A stretch of DNA of 64,000 nucleotides from Clostridium_AW malenominatum (GTDB lineage Bacteria; Bacillota; Clostridia; Clostridiales; Clostridiaceae): contig NZ_BAAACF010000001.1 in the NCBI RefSeq assembly GCF_039521365.1, forward strand, positions 744,001-808,000. The letters run 5' to 3'. The notes beneath the pieces are model-generated. The model did no database searches. It saw nothing but the letters and a program-made list of their open reading frames with translations, and was not told where the DNA came from. Position numbers and translations under genes: made by a program. Below are positions 50,428-59,291 of the stretch, piece by piece (within the stretch, counting starts at the first letter, position 1; every line of letters starts with the position of its first letter).

Positions 50428-52140
50428 ATGAGTATGTTTTGTTATCAATGTCAAGAAGCAGCTGGTTGCACAGGTTGTACAATAAAGGGTGTCTGTGGAA
50501 AAGACGAAAACCTAGCAAAAGCTCAAGATTTATTAATATATGTAGTTAAAGGAATCGCAGTTTACGGAGCTAAAGGAAGAGAAGTTGGAGTAGTTAATAA
50601 GGAAGTAGATACTTTTGTTATGGAAAGTCTATTTGCTACAATAACTAACGCTAACTTTGATAGAAATGTTTTCATAGAAAGAATTAGAAAAGGATTAAAA
50701 TTAAGAGAAGAATTAAAGAGTGAGTTAATAAAAGCTGGTGTAAGCATAGAAAATTCAAATGCTAACGAAAATTGGTTAAACAAGATGCTTTCTTTTGTAG
50801 GATTTAAGAAGGAAGAAGAATCAAAATTACCAGAAGCAGCTACTTGGTTTGCTGATAATGTAGAAGAATTCAATGCAAAGGCTGAAACTGTTGGAGTATT
50901 AGCAACTAAAGATGAAGATGTAAGATCTTTAAGAGAACTTATTACTTACGGATTAAAAGGATTAGCAGCATATGTTGAACATGCAAACAACTTAAGCTAT
51001 AGAAACAATGAAATATTTGGATTCATGCACAAAGCATTAGCAGCAACTTTAGATGATACTTTAGGAGTAAATGATTTAGTAGCATTAACTTTAGAAACAG
51101 GTAAGTACGGGGTAGAAGGTATGGCTATACTTGATAAAGCTAATACTGAAAGCTACGGACATCCAGAAATTACAAAGGTTAATATAGGAGTTAGAAACAA
51201 TCCAGGAATATTAATAAGCGGACATGATTTAAAAGATTTAGAGCAATTATTAGAACAAACAGAAGGAACTGGAGTAGACGTTTATACACATAGCGAAATG
51301 TTGCCAGCGCACTACTATCCGGCATTTAAGAAGTATTCACACTTCGCAGGAAACTACGGAAATGCTTGGTGGAAACAAACCGAAGAATTTGAGAAGTTTA
51401 ATGGTCCAATCCTTATGACAACTAACTGTTTAGTGCCACCTAAGGATTCATACAAGAATAGAGTTTACACTACAGGCGTAGTTGGATTTGATGGATTAAA
51501 GCACATAGATGCAAATGAAAAAGGAGAAAAAGATTTCTCAAGCTTAGTTGAACATGCAAAGAAATGCGCTGCCCCAATTGAAATAGAAAAGGGAGAAATC
51601 ATCGGTGGATTTGCTCACAATCAGGTATTTGCATTAGCGGACAAGGTTGTTGATGCAGTTAAGAGCGGAGCAATAAAGAAATTCTTTGTTATGGCTGGAT
51701 GTGATGGAAGAGCTAAGAGCAGAAACTACTACACAGAATTTGCTGAAAAACTTCCAAAGGATACAGTAATTTTAACAGCAGGATGTGCTAAATATAAATA
51801 CAATAAATTAAACTTAGGAGATATTGGAGGAATTCCAAGAGTATTAGATGCAGGACAATGTAATGACTCATACTCCTTAGCTTTAATAGCACTAAAATTA
51901 AAAGAAGTATTTGGATTAGATGATGTTAACAAGTTACCAATAGCATACAACATAGCTTGGTACGAACAAAAGGCTGTTATAGTACTACTTGCGTTGTTAC
52001 ACTTAGGAGTGAAGAACATTCACTTAGGACCAACACTACCAGCATTCCTCTCCCCGAATGTTGCTAATGTTTTAGTTGAAAACTTTGGAATAGGTGGAAT
52101 AACAAACGTAGAAGATGACATGGCAATGTTCTTAGGATAA
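50428..52140 (+). CDS. hcp: Hydroxylamine reductase / hybrid cluster protein
   Basis: A 570-residue prismane protein. The N-terminal cysteines MFCYQCQEAAGCTGCTIKG and CGK form the first [4Fe-4S] cluster, and later stretches (ISGHDLKDLEQLLEQTEGTG, HSEMLPAHYYPAFKKY, TTNCLVPPKDSYKNRVYTTG, MAGCDGRAKSRNYYTEFAE) supply the hybrid cluster. Hcp reduces nitric oxide or hydroxylamine and protects anaerobes from nitrosative stress. ATG 50428 lies seven bases after GGAGGA; TTG 50404 was rejected. An FNR-type dyad upstream fits regulation by NO or redox. Residues are intact. Confidence 0.96.
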   Translation: MSMFCYQCQEAAGCTGCTIKGVCGKDENLAKAQDLLIYVVKGIAVYGAKGREVGVVNKEVDTFVMESLFATITNANFDRNVFIERIRKGLKLREELKSELIKAGVSIENSNANENWLNKMLSFVGFKKEEESKLPEAATWFADNVEEFNAKAETVGVLATKDEDVRSLRELITYGLKGLAAYVEHANNLSYRNNEIFGFMHKALAATLDDTLGVNDLVALTLETGKYGVEGMAILDKANTESYGHPEITKVNIGVRNNPGILISGHDLKDLEQLLEQTEGTGVDVYTHSEMLPAHYYPAFKKYSHFAGNYGNAWWKQTEEFEKFNGPILMTTNCLVPPKDSYKNRVYTTGVVGFDGLKHIDANEKGEKDFSSLVEHAKKCAAPIEIEKGEIIGGFAHNQVFALADKVVDAVKSGAIKKFFVMAGCDGRAKSRNYYTEFAEKLPKDTVILTAGCAKYKYNKLNLGDIGGIPRVLDAGQCNDSYSLALIALKLKEVFGLDDVNKLPIAYNIAWYEQKAVIVLLALLHLGVKNIHLGPTLPAFLSPNVANVLVENFGIGGITNVEDDMAMFLG

Positions 52141-52159
52141 TAAAATAATAATAATAATG

Positions 52160-52197
52160 AAGAGGCTTTCCCATAAGGGTAGCCTCTTCTGTTTTTT
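52160..52197 (+). terminator. Terminator of hcp
   Basis: GAAGAGGCT pairs with AGCCTCTTC, followed by GTTTTTT. A REP-like motif begins immediately after it. Confidence 0.9.
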
Positions 52198-52210
52198 GGG
52201 GGACGGTTAA
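52198..52210 (+). repeat. GGGACGGTTAA motif after hcp terminator
   Basis: GGGGGACGGTTAA directly abuts the hcp terminator. It starts the block that is duplicated with the two TVP38 genes downstream. Confidence 0.6.
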
Positions 52211-52333
52211 TAACTAATTTACTTTAGGTATTGTTTAATAAATATTTAAGAATTATAAAAGGTAGAAATTAAGAATTTTAGGATAATATTATTGATAATA
52301 ACAGATAGATTGTAGATAACACAGGAGAAGATA

Positions 52334-53035
52334 ATGGATAAAGGTATAAGTTTTTTAAAAAGTTATAAAAGGTTAATTATATGGATTTTAGTAATATCGA
52401 TTTCAATAATATTGTCATTTATATTTAAAAATGAAATCAGTTATGGGTTAACTTTATTAAAGGATGGAGAAAGAATTAAAAAATTTCTAGATTCTTTTGG
52501 TCCTTTAGCGAAAATAGTATTCATTTTACTGCATATAATTCAGGTTGTAATTTTTATGATACCTGGAGAAATAATACAAACTGCAGGTGGATATGTATTT
52601 GGCACGTGGAGGGGAACCTTATTGTCAATAATAGGAATTAATATAGGCGTTTCCATATTATTTTTATTAACGAAAAGGTATAAAGAAAGTCTGGTAAATA
52701 AACTTATCCCGCAGGCTTTTAGAGAGAGAGTTGAAAAAATATTAAATTCTAAAAGGATAACTTTAATAGTATTTTTAGTCTATTTATTACCAGGTATTCC
52801 AAAGGACGGCTTGGTTTTAGTATGTGGTTTATCAAGAATAAATTTTAAAAATTTCATGATATATTCAACTCTTGGAAGGATGCCTGCACTAATTATGTCA
52901 TCTTATTACGGACAAAATCTGGCTTTAGGAAATAAATCAATTGTAGTGATAGTGACTATAATTATAGTAGGAGTGTTTACCTTAGGACTTATTTTTAAAG
53001 AATTTATTTTTAAACGCTTAGAAAAGGTGAAATAA
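52334..53035 (+). CDS. TVP38/TMEM64 family membrane protein, first tandem copy
   Basis: The 233-residue protein has about six hydrophobic segments. The core signature is VIFMIPGEIIQTAGGYVFGT and a second half VYLLPGIPKDGLVLVCGLSR, both typical of VTT/DedA-like proteins; the arginine in LGRMPALIMSSYYGQN is conserved. Its substrate is unknown; relatives act on lipids or ion gradients. ATG 52334 follows AGGAG. The next gene is its near twin. Both are preceded by the REP-like motif and by about 100 similar bases. Confidence 0.85.
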   Translation: MDKGISFLKSYKRLIIWILVISISIILSFIFKNEISYGLTLLKDGERIKKFLDSFGPLAKIVFILLHIIQVVIFMIPGEIIQTAGGYVFGTWRGTLLSIIGINIGVSILFLLTKRYKESLVNKLIPQAFRERVEKILNSKRITLIVFLVYLLPGIPKDGLVLVCGLSRINFKNFMIYSTLGRMPALIMSSYYGQNLALGNKSIVVIVTIIIVGVFTLGLIFKEFIFKRLEKVK

Positions 53036-53059
53036 ACAAACAGCTTTTAAAGTTTTAAA

Positions 53060-53070
53060 GGGACGGTTAA
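53060..53070 (+). repeat. GGGACGGTTAA motif between the TVP38 twins
   Basis: The motif is followed by about 120 bases closely similar to those after the 52198 copy, so it marks the edge of a tandem duplication of roughly 860 bases. Confidence 0.6.
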
Positions 53071-53195
53071 CAACTATTTAATTATTTAATAATTGCTTAA
53101 TAAATAATTAAGAATTACTAAAAGGAGAAATTAAGAAATATAGGATAATATTATTGTGAATAGTAGGTAAATTATAAATAACATAGGAGGATTTA

Positions 53196-53897
53196 ATGAA
53201 TAAATTTATAAACTTTCTTAAAAATTATAAAACCTTAATTATATGTATTTCTGTAATATCAATTTCAATAGTATTATGCTTAACATTTAAAAATGAAATC
53301 AGTTGGGGTTGGGAATTACTAAAAGATAAGGAGAGATTTAAAGAATTTCTAGATTCTTTTGGTCCTTTAGCGAAAATAGTATTTGTATTATTACACATAA
53401 TTCAAGTTATAATTTTTATGATACCTGGTGAAATAATAGAAGCAGCTGGTGGATATGTGTTTGGAGCATGGAGAGGAATTTTGTTATCCCTAATAGGAAT
53501 TAACATAGGTGTTTCTATATTATTTTTATTAACTAAAAAGTATAAAGAAAGCCTGGTAAATAAACTTATTCCTAAGTCTTTTAGAGAGCAATTTCAGAAA
53601 ATACTAAGTACTAAAAAGTTAACTTTAATAGTGTTTCTAATTTATTTATTGCCAGGTATCCCAAGAGACGGTTTGGTTTTAATATGTGGATTATCAAAAA
53701 TAGATTTTAAAAATTTTATGTTCTATTCAACTCTTGGGAGGATGCCAGCACTGATAATGTCATCTTATTATGGGCAAAATATAGCATTAGGAAACAAGGG
53801 CATTGTGATAATGGCTACAGTAATTATAGTATCGATATTTGCCATAGGTGTGATTTTTAAAGAATCTATTTATAAAAGTTTAGAAAAGGTTAATTAA
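53196..53897 (+). CDS. TVP38/TMEM64 family membrane protein, second tandem copy
   Basis: A 233-residue twin of the previous gene product, sharing long identical stretches such as DSFGPLAKIVF, MIPGEII-AAGGYVFG, KYKESLVNKLIP and LGRMPALIMSSYYGQN, with differences concentrated in the first 30 and last 25 residues. It is a tandem duplication that has partly diverged, so both copies are probably functional. ATG 53196 follows AGGAGG. A third family member at 30.1 kb is more distant. Confidence 0.85.
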   Translation: MNKFINFLKNYKTLIICISVISISIVLCLTFKNEISWGWELLKDKERFKEFLDSFGPLAKIVFVLLHIIQVIIFMIPGEIIEAAGGYVFGAWRGILLSLIGINIGVSILFLLTKKYKESLVNKLIPKSFREQFQKILSTKKLTLIVFLIYLLPGIPRDGLVLICGLSKIDFKNFMFYSTLGRMPALIMSSYYGQNIALGNKGIVIMATVIIVSIFAIGVIFKESIYKSLEKVN

Positions 53898-53947
53898 AAA
53901 ATAGTAGCTTTAATTATAAGCTACTATTTTGGCTTAAGTGGGATTAA

Positions 53948-53958
53948 GGGACGGTTAA
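53948..53958 (+). repeat. GGGACGGTTAA motif after the second TVP38 gene
   Basis: A copy of the motif followed by ATGTTTTTTT. It follows a hairpin AGTAGCTT/AAGCTACT at 53902-53928 that probably ends the TVP38 transcript. Confidence 0.6.
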
Positions 53959-54116
53959 TGTTTTTTTGTATTACTAAATTGTAAGATTAATAATAACTTT
54001 GTAAGTTAGAAGATATACATTCAATTCTTAAAATTAAAGTATAATTAGGATAAATTTAAGAAAAAATATTTAAAGATAGATTTTTAAGATAAAACTCACA
54101 TCAAGGAGGAATTAAA

Positions 54117-54200
54117 ATGATGAAGTATAGGAAAGCATTTCTTTTATTTATGGGAATGACTGTATTGATAGTTGGATTTTACGCTTATTATATTATTTAG
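54117..54200 (+). CDS. 27-residue membrane miniprotein
   Basis: ATG 54117 follows AAGGAGG at seven bases and encodes MMKYRKAFLLFMGMTVLIVG and then FYAYYII. The positive N-terminus and one helix of about 18 hydrophobic residues are typical of small bacterial membrane proteins. The stop TAG merges with the following GGGACAGTTAA motif, so the two share a boundary. A spacer of about 150 bases lies upstream. Its function is unknown, but the ribosome site and shape make it a likely real gene. Confidence 0.6.
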   Translation: MMKYRKAFLLFMGMTVLIVGFYAYYII

Positions 54201-54210
54201 GGACAGTTAA
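54200..54210 (+). repeat. GGGACAGTTAA motif, left of the RAYT
   Basis: GGGACAGTTAATAATTATTTAG begins here. An inverted counterpart at 55790-55800 lies on the other side of the transposase region. Confidence 0.6.
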
Positions 54211-54392
54211 TAATTATTTAGTATTTAACATTTATTCATTATTAATAAAATAAACAAAATAGCTTGTACTAAAAAACATTAAAAAAGAAAATAAATGATT
54301 AAATATAATTTATGAATCCAATTAATAAAATTAGGAATAGCAAAGCTAAGGTGTATAAGATGTACAACTTAATTATATATTTTTATTGATTT

Positions 54393-55304
54393 TTAAGCGC
54401 TATGCAGAGATATAAAATCATATATAATATCTTTGAATTTATTATCCTCTTTAATAATATTCGCACCCATGGTACAAAGGGTAGATACTCGAGATTGAGT
54501 TATATTACCTAAGATTTCACAGATGTCTTTACACCGAAAATCGCATAATGATCTCATCAGCAAAGCTGCCAACGCTCTAGCTTTTGTATAATCTCTGTGG
54601 TTTTTTATATGAAGTTTTATTTTGTTAATTTGAAGTTTGCTAGCTATGAAATTAATAATATCCATAGGATTAAAGTTTCTAACAAGAAGTGTTTTTTCAC
54701 TTTTATATTCAGTCTTGTTATCTTCAATTTTAAGTTCTTTTTCTAATAATTCATCATTGCCGAATAACAAAAACAAATACTGCTTCCTAGATTTTTTTAC
54801 ATTATCATTTAATAAAGTCATAATAAAATCTTCTTCAACGATTTTAAAAGGATCTTTTTTCAAGCCTAAGTAAGTTGATAGGCTTGAGTACTTATATTTT
54901 TCTGGACAAGATTTATATTGATTAATTGCCATGGGGTTTTTGTGAATATATGCAGAAGCTAAAAGTAAGTATCTATCACTATGAATTATCTTGCTTTTAA
55001 ATCTATCTTTAAAAAGAGGACCTTCACGTTTATACTTTTTATTAAAAGTCATAGCAAATTTAAAATTAATACTATGCATAATTTTAGATATATCAGCTCC
55101 ATTAGGATCTATTATAAAGTGAGCGTGATTACTCATAAAACAATATGCATAAACTCTAAATTTATAAATAGTTTGATAATGTTTCATTATAGAAATATAG
55201 TCGTCTTTATCACAATTATTATTAAATAGATATACCTCACTTATACTTTTAATAATTATATGATAAACAGCGTTTTCAGGTTTAACTCTAGCAGCTCTAG
55301 GCAC
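54393..55304 (-). CDS. REP-associated tyrosine transposase (RAYT, Y1/IS200-like)
   Basis: The 303-residue protein has an N-terminal Y1 transposase domain (residues 1-150): VYHIIIKS strand, the HUH metal motif in MSNHAHFI (H60 and H62), the RAYT signature GPLFKDRFKS, and the catalytic tyrosine Y119 in AYIHKNP. A C-terminal helical region (about 215-300, ARALAALLMRSLCDFRCKDI) resembles the DNA-binding tail of many clostridial RAYTs. GTG 55304 is preferred over GTG 55313 because AAGAGGTGA lies before it. All catalytic residues look intact. RAYTs mobilise short REP sequences, and such motifs surround this gene. Confidence 0.85.
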   Translation of the reverse strand: MPRAARVKPENAVYHIIIKSISEVYLFNNNCDKDDYISIMKHYQTIYKFRVYAYCFMSNHAHFIIDPNGADISKIMHSINFKFAMTFNKKYKREGPLFKDRFKSKIIHSDRYLLLASAYIHKNPMAINQYKSCPEKYKYSSLSTYLGLKKDPFKIVEEDFIMTLLNDNVKKSRKQYLFLLFGNDELLEKELKIEDNKTEYKSEKTLLVRNFNPMDIINFIASKLQINKIKLHIKNHRDYTKARALAALLMRSLCDFRCKDICEILGNITQSRVSTLCTMGANIIKEDNKFKDIIYDFISLHSA

Positions 55305-55431
55305 TGAAATCACCTCTTTCTATTACTTTATTAGTAATTATTACCATGTACCTGGTAAATATACAAAAAACAGAGAAAAGAAGAGGATATTACCACTTAT
55401 GTATAGACGTAAAGTACTAGGAGGTGGTTTT

Positions 55432-55641
55432 ATGAATAAACAAGAATTTATAGCTAAATACAAAGTAAGTCCTTTAGAATTTCAAAGAGCACTTGACAAT
55501 CACATTAATTTTATGGGGTATTGTTCTATGGATTTAAAGTCATATACTGGTGCTCAGTATTCAATAATATATGATAATAATAAAGATGAAATAGTAATAG
55601 TGGATATTGAGTTGACCGAAGAAGAATATAAGGAACGATAG
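55432..55641 (+). CDS. Small hypothetical protein near the RAYT
   Basis: ATG 55432 follows AGGAGGTGG and encodes a 69-residue acidic protein ending in DIELTEEEYKER. It starts KQEFIAKYKVSPLEFQRALD, which looks like a compact helical domain, followed by beta strands (GAQYSIIYDNNKDEIVIVDI). No family recognised. It is divergent from the RAYT gene, 127 bases away, and followed by a tiny ORF in the same direction. It may be cargo of the element. Confidence 0.6.
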   Translation: MNKQEFIAKYKVSPLEFQRALDNHINFMGYCSMDLKSYTGAQYSIIYDNNKDEIVIVDIELTEEEYKER

Positions 55642-55653
55642 GAGGAGTTGGAG

Positions 55654-55722
55654 GTGATAGAATATATGGAGTTGGAAGATATAGAAAATGAACCTTTTGT
55701 ATATGAGAATTGGAGATTTTAA
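55654..55722 (+). CDS. 22-residue acidic miniprotein (possible)
   Basis: GTG 55654 is six bases after GGAGGAG and encodes IEYMELEDIENEPFVYENWRF, strongly acidic with an aromatic tail. It starts 12 bases after the previous stop and ends just before a terminator, so it fits as the last gene of a two-gene unit. Translation is unproven. Confidence 0.4.
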   Translation: MIEYMELEDIENEPFVYENWRF

Positions 55723-55730
55723 TAATCTAT

Positions 55731-55758
55731 TGCCTCTGGTGTTTCCAGGGCTTTTTTT
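55731..55758 (+). terminator. Terminator of the small-gene unit
   Basis: GCCTCTGG pairs with CCAGGGC around a short loop, followed by seven T. Confidence 0.85.
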
Positions 55759-55789
55759 ATGTCAAAATTTAGTTGAAAACAAATTATTG

Positions 55790-55839
55790 TTAACTGTCCC
55801 TTAAAGCTAAATAATTATTAAAAAGTTATTAACCGTCCC
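55790..55839 (-). repeat. Two inverted-orientation REP-like motifs
   Basis: TTAACTGTCCC (55790-55800) and TTAACCGTCCC (55829-55839) are minus-strand copies, 39 bases apart. The first matches the A variant seen at 54200 on the far side of the RAYT. Confidence 0.6.
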
Positions 55840-55971
55840 TTAACCTTACAGCTTAGTAAGATAAATCTTTTTCTTTGTAAGCTATATGACATGGAGTAAG
55901 GAGAAGAGGTAAAGTATAATGAGAATATGTTAACGAGAAAATAATTAAAGTGATCAAAGGGAGAGGTATAA

Positions 55972-56658
55972 ATGGAAATACTAAAAGTGGAAAATTTAAG
56001 CAAGGTTTATGGTAAGGGAGAAAATAAGGTAGAGGCCTTGAAAAATATAAATTTATCTGTGACTAAAGGTGAGTTTGTAGCTATAGTAGGGGCATCAGGT
56101 TCTGGTAAAAGTACTCTTCTTCATTTATTAGGAGGTTTAGATAGACCTACTAGCGGAGAAGTCGTTGTGGATGGAGAGAGTATTTATAAATATAAGGAAG
56201 AAAGACTTGCTATATTTAGAAGAAGAAAAATAGGATTTATATTTCAGTTTTTTAATCTATTACCGATTTTAGATGTAGAAGAAAATATTGCTCTTCCAGC
56301 GCTGTTAGATAAAGATAAGATAGATAGAAAATATTTAGAGGAGCTTATAGAAATATTAGGACTTAAGGATAGAAAAACTCATCTTCCATCTGAGCTATCT
56401 GGAGGACAGCAACAAAGAGTATCCATAGGTAGGGCCTTGCTTAATAAACCATCCATAATACTTGCTGACGAGCCAACAGGAAATCTTGATAGTAAAAACT
56501 CGAAAGAAGTTATTGAGTTATTAAAGTTTACGGCTAAAAGGTACAATCAGACGTTAATACTTATAACTCATGATATCAATTTAGCTTCTATGGCAGATAG
56601 AATAATTACCATAGAAGATGGGGAAATAACTTCTGATAAAAAGTTGAGAAATAACTAG
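55972..56658 (+). CDS. ABC transporter ATP-binding protein (MacB/LolD type)
   Basis: A 228-residue ATPase. Walker A is GASGSGKST near residue 42, the Q-loop is FIFQFFNLLP, the signature is LSGGQQQR near 143, and Walker B is ILADEPTGNLDS. This set is typical of the MacB/FtsE/LolD group that pairs with FtsX-type permeases. The permease and a two-component system follow at once, as in peptide-antibiotic resistance modules. ATG 55972 follows GGGAGAGG. Confidence 0.93.
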   Translation: MEILKVENLSKVYGKGENKVEALKNINLSVTKGEFVAIVGASGSGKSTLLHLLGGLDRPTSGEVVVDGESIYKYKEERLAIFRRRKIGFIFQFFNLLPILDVEENIALPALLDKDKIDRKYLEELIEILGLKDRKTHLPSELSGGQQQRVSIGRALLNKPSIILADEPTGNLDSKNSKEVIELLKFTAKRYNQTLILITHDINLASMADRIITIEDGEITSDKKLRNN

Positions 56659-56669
56659 GGGGTGAAGGC

Positions 56670-59183
56670 ATGATAACAAATTATAATCAGCTCACGGGCA
56701 AATATTTAAGGGCAAATAAGAAAAGAAATATATTGACTGTCATAGGAATAATTTTATCTGTTGCTTTAATATCTTCCATAGGACTTTTTATTAAGGGTAT
56801 GCAAGACTTACAAATAGAAGATGCCAAAAATTCTAGAGGAGCTTATCATTTAATATATAAAAAGGTAGACGAGAGTTTAGCTTTAAAGCTAAAAAGTAAC
56901 CCTAGTGTTGGTAGAAGTGGGCTGTACAAAATCGGGGAAAAATTTACTATAAATAATGAATTAGTGATTGAAGAAGTTATAACAACGGATTCAGCAATTG
57001 AACTATCACCCTATAAAATTAAAGAAGGAAAAATACCTGAGATCAATAATGAAGTAGCAGTTGAAAAATGGGTACTAGAGACTATTGATAAAAATATTAA
57101 AATTGGGGATAAATTTAAAATTACAGATAAAGAGTATAAGCTTGTTGGAATACTTGATGATGTTATAAAAAACCAAATGGATACAAATGGAGTATTGTTA
57201 AGAAAAGACAATAATATTGATGAAAAGAATTCAATGATGCTAATAGAAATAAGCTCAAAGGCCAACTTAAAGAAAGCTTTAAAAGAATTAAATGAGTTAG
57301 CTCCTGTTGAAACCATTGTTCCAAATACCGTACTTCTAGAAATGCAGGGGGCTGGGGGATTCAACTCAGCGTTAGGAGGACTTTATACAACTGTTGCAGT
57401 AATAATCTCTATTGTTGTAGTGGCAACTATTGCTGTAATATATAACTCATTTTATATCAGTGTAGTAGAAAGAATAAAGCAATTTGGACTACTAAGAGCA
57501 ATAGGGACAACTCCAAAGCAAATTAGAAACTTAGTGTTTAGAGAAGCCTCTGTTTTAGCCCTTATAGGTGTACCCATTGGTCTAATATGTGGAGTTATAG
57601 CTATATGTGGTATTGACTTAGCCTTCAAACTTATTGCAAAGGATGCGTTCCAAATAATTAAACTTTCTCTATCACCTAGGATTTTGGGCATAAGTGGATT
57701 AATAGGATTATTAACTATATATATGTCCGCTTTTATACCTGCTCATTTTGCTGGCAAGCTTTCACCTTTAGTAGCTATAAGCAGTAGAAATTCAATAACC
57801 AAAGAAAAAATAAAAAGAAGAAAAAGCTTAATTATGGGAAGTTTGTTTGGGTTTGAAGGGTCGTTAGCATCAAAAAACATAAAGAGAAATAGAAAAAGAT
57901 ATAGAGTAACAGTTTTTTCAATAATAATAAGTGTGGTTTTATTTATTACATTTAAATCTTTCATGGATTTATCATTTAATATTGGAAATAATCTTAATGA
58001 ATCTATGAAAACCCACTTTTCAGTAATAATAAGTGATGACGGAATTAACAAATATGAAGCTATTGATGACAATATAATAAATGATATAAAATCTTTAAGT
58101 TCCATAGATAAAGTATATAAAGTTTACGACAATTACAGCTTCCTTAATGTAATTGCCAAAAATAAAGAGATAGATGAATTCAAAAACTTCCCAGTATATG
58201 AAGGTTCAGAGGATATTTATAGAAATATAAATATAGATGGTGGGGACAAAACTCTTATGAGCTCTTCTATAGCTATATATGATAAAGAAGCCATCAAAGT
58301 ATGTAAAAAATATATAAAAAGTGGCAATATAGATGTAGAAAAATTAAATAAAGAAAAAGGGGTAATATTAATAGGGAAAAATATAGTATTTAACCCTCAA
58401 ACAAAAAATAACTTTTATGGACCTATTGCTGATATAAAAGTTGAAGATGAAATCCCCCTTCAATATATAAATCCGTCAAAAGATCCTGTGGAATTTGGAA
58501 AAGGGGAAGTAAAAAAGGTTAAAGTAATGGCAATTTTAAAAGATGAACCATTTTTCTTTAGAGGAAGTCAAAATGGACTGAAAATTATTGCCACAGAGGA
58601 AATAGCAAAAGAATTAGTTGGTGCAAAAGAAATACAACCTGTAAATTTAAATATAATGATTAAAGATGAAAAAAACTCAGAGAAGGTAAAAGAAGAAATT
58701 GAAGGGGTTATAAAATCAAATTCTTCATTAAGAATAATTAATCATATTGATAATAATAGAGAGGGCAATTCTGCAATATTGATGGTTAAAATATTATTGT
58801 ATGGATTTGTTATCGTAGTATCTTTAATTGGAAGCGTTAATATTATAAACACACTGACTACAAATATTATACTTAGAAAAAAAGAGTTTGGCATGTTAAA
58901 GGCCGTTGGATTAACTCAAAAAGGATTGAAGAAAATGATAACCTTAGAAGGGCTTTTGTACGGTGTAGTAGGAACGGTTTATGGTTCAGTAATAGGGACG
59001 GGGCTATCTTATTTAACATTTAGCGGCATGAACAGATTAAGGGAATCTGCATGGGTAATCCCTTGGGATTCAATAGCTATTGCAGGAGCAGCGGCTATAA
59101 TTATTGGATATGTTTCAGTACTTGCTCCCCTTAGAAGAATTGAGAAAGAAAATTTAATTGACGGCATAAGAGAAGAGTATTAA
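56670..59183 (+). CDS. FtsX-type ABC permease
   Basis: An 837-residue permease. One N-terminal helix (NILTVIGIILSVALISSIGLFI) and a large outer loop are followed by three helices (about 235-370), then the pattern repeats: a helix near 410, a second extracellular domain (430-690) and three final helices (700-835). The FtsX motif appears twice, as RAIGTTPKQIRNLVF and KAVGLTQKGLKKMIT. Such double permeases export lipid-active peptides or lipoproteins. ATG 56670 follows GGGGGTGAAG. Twelve bases separate it from the ATPase gene. Confidence 0.9.
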   Translation: MITNYNQLTGKYLRANKKRNILTVIGIILSVALISSIGLFIKGMQDLQIEDAKNSRGAYHLIYKKVDESLALKLKSNPSVGRSGLYKIGEKFTINNELVIEEVITTDSAIELSPYKIKEGKIPEINNEVAVEKWVLETIDKNIKIGDKFKITDKEYKLVGILDDVIKNQMDTNGVLLRKDNNIDEKNSMMLIEISSKANLKKALKELNELAPVETIVPNTVLLEMQGAGGFNSALGGLYTTVAVIISIVVVATIAVIYNSFYISVVERIKQFGLLRAIGTTPKQIRNLVFREASVLALIGVPIGLICGVIAICGIDLAFKLIAKDAFQIIKLSLSPRILGISGLIGLLTIYMSAFIPAHFAGKLSPLVAISSRNSITKEKIKRRKSLIMGSLFGFEGSLASKNIKRNRKRYRVTVFSIIISVVLFITFKSFMDLSFNIGNNLNESMKTHFSVIISDDGINKYEAIDDNIINDIKSLSSIDKVYKVYDNYSFLNVIAKNKEIDEFKNFPVYEGSEDIYRNINIDGGDKTLMSSSIAIYDKEAIKVCKKYIKSGNIDVEKLNKEKGVILIGKNIVFNPQTKNNFYGPIADIKVEDEIPLQYINPSKDPVEFGKGEVKKVKVMAILKDEPFFFRGSQNGLKIIATEEIAKELVGAKEIQPVNLNIMIKDEKNSEKVKEEIEGVIKSNSSLRIINHIDNNREGNSAILMVKILLYGFVIVVSLIGSVNIINTLTTNIILRKKEFGMLKAVGLTQKGLKKMITLEGLLYGVVGTVYGSVIGTGLSYLTFSGMNRLRESAWVIPWDSIAIAGAAAIIIGYVSVLAPLRRIEKENLIDGIREEY

Positions 59184-59190
59184 AAGTAAA

Positions 59191-59231
59191 ATAACCTTAC
59201 ATCAAAACAATAGATGTAAGGTTATCTTTTA
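59191..59231 (+). terminator. Terminator-like hairpin after the permease
   Basis: ATAACCTTACATC pairs with GATGTAAGGTTAT around a 9-base loop, followed by CTTTTATC. It separates the ABC genes from the two-component genes, which may therefore have their own promoter. Confidence 0.75.
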
Positions 59232-59291
59232 TCTAAGAAAGGGTTAGGATATAATTAATAATAGTAAGAACATTTAAATGAGGTGAAAAGC

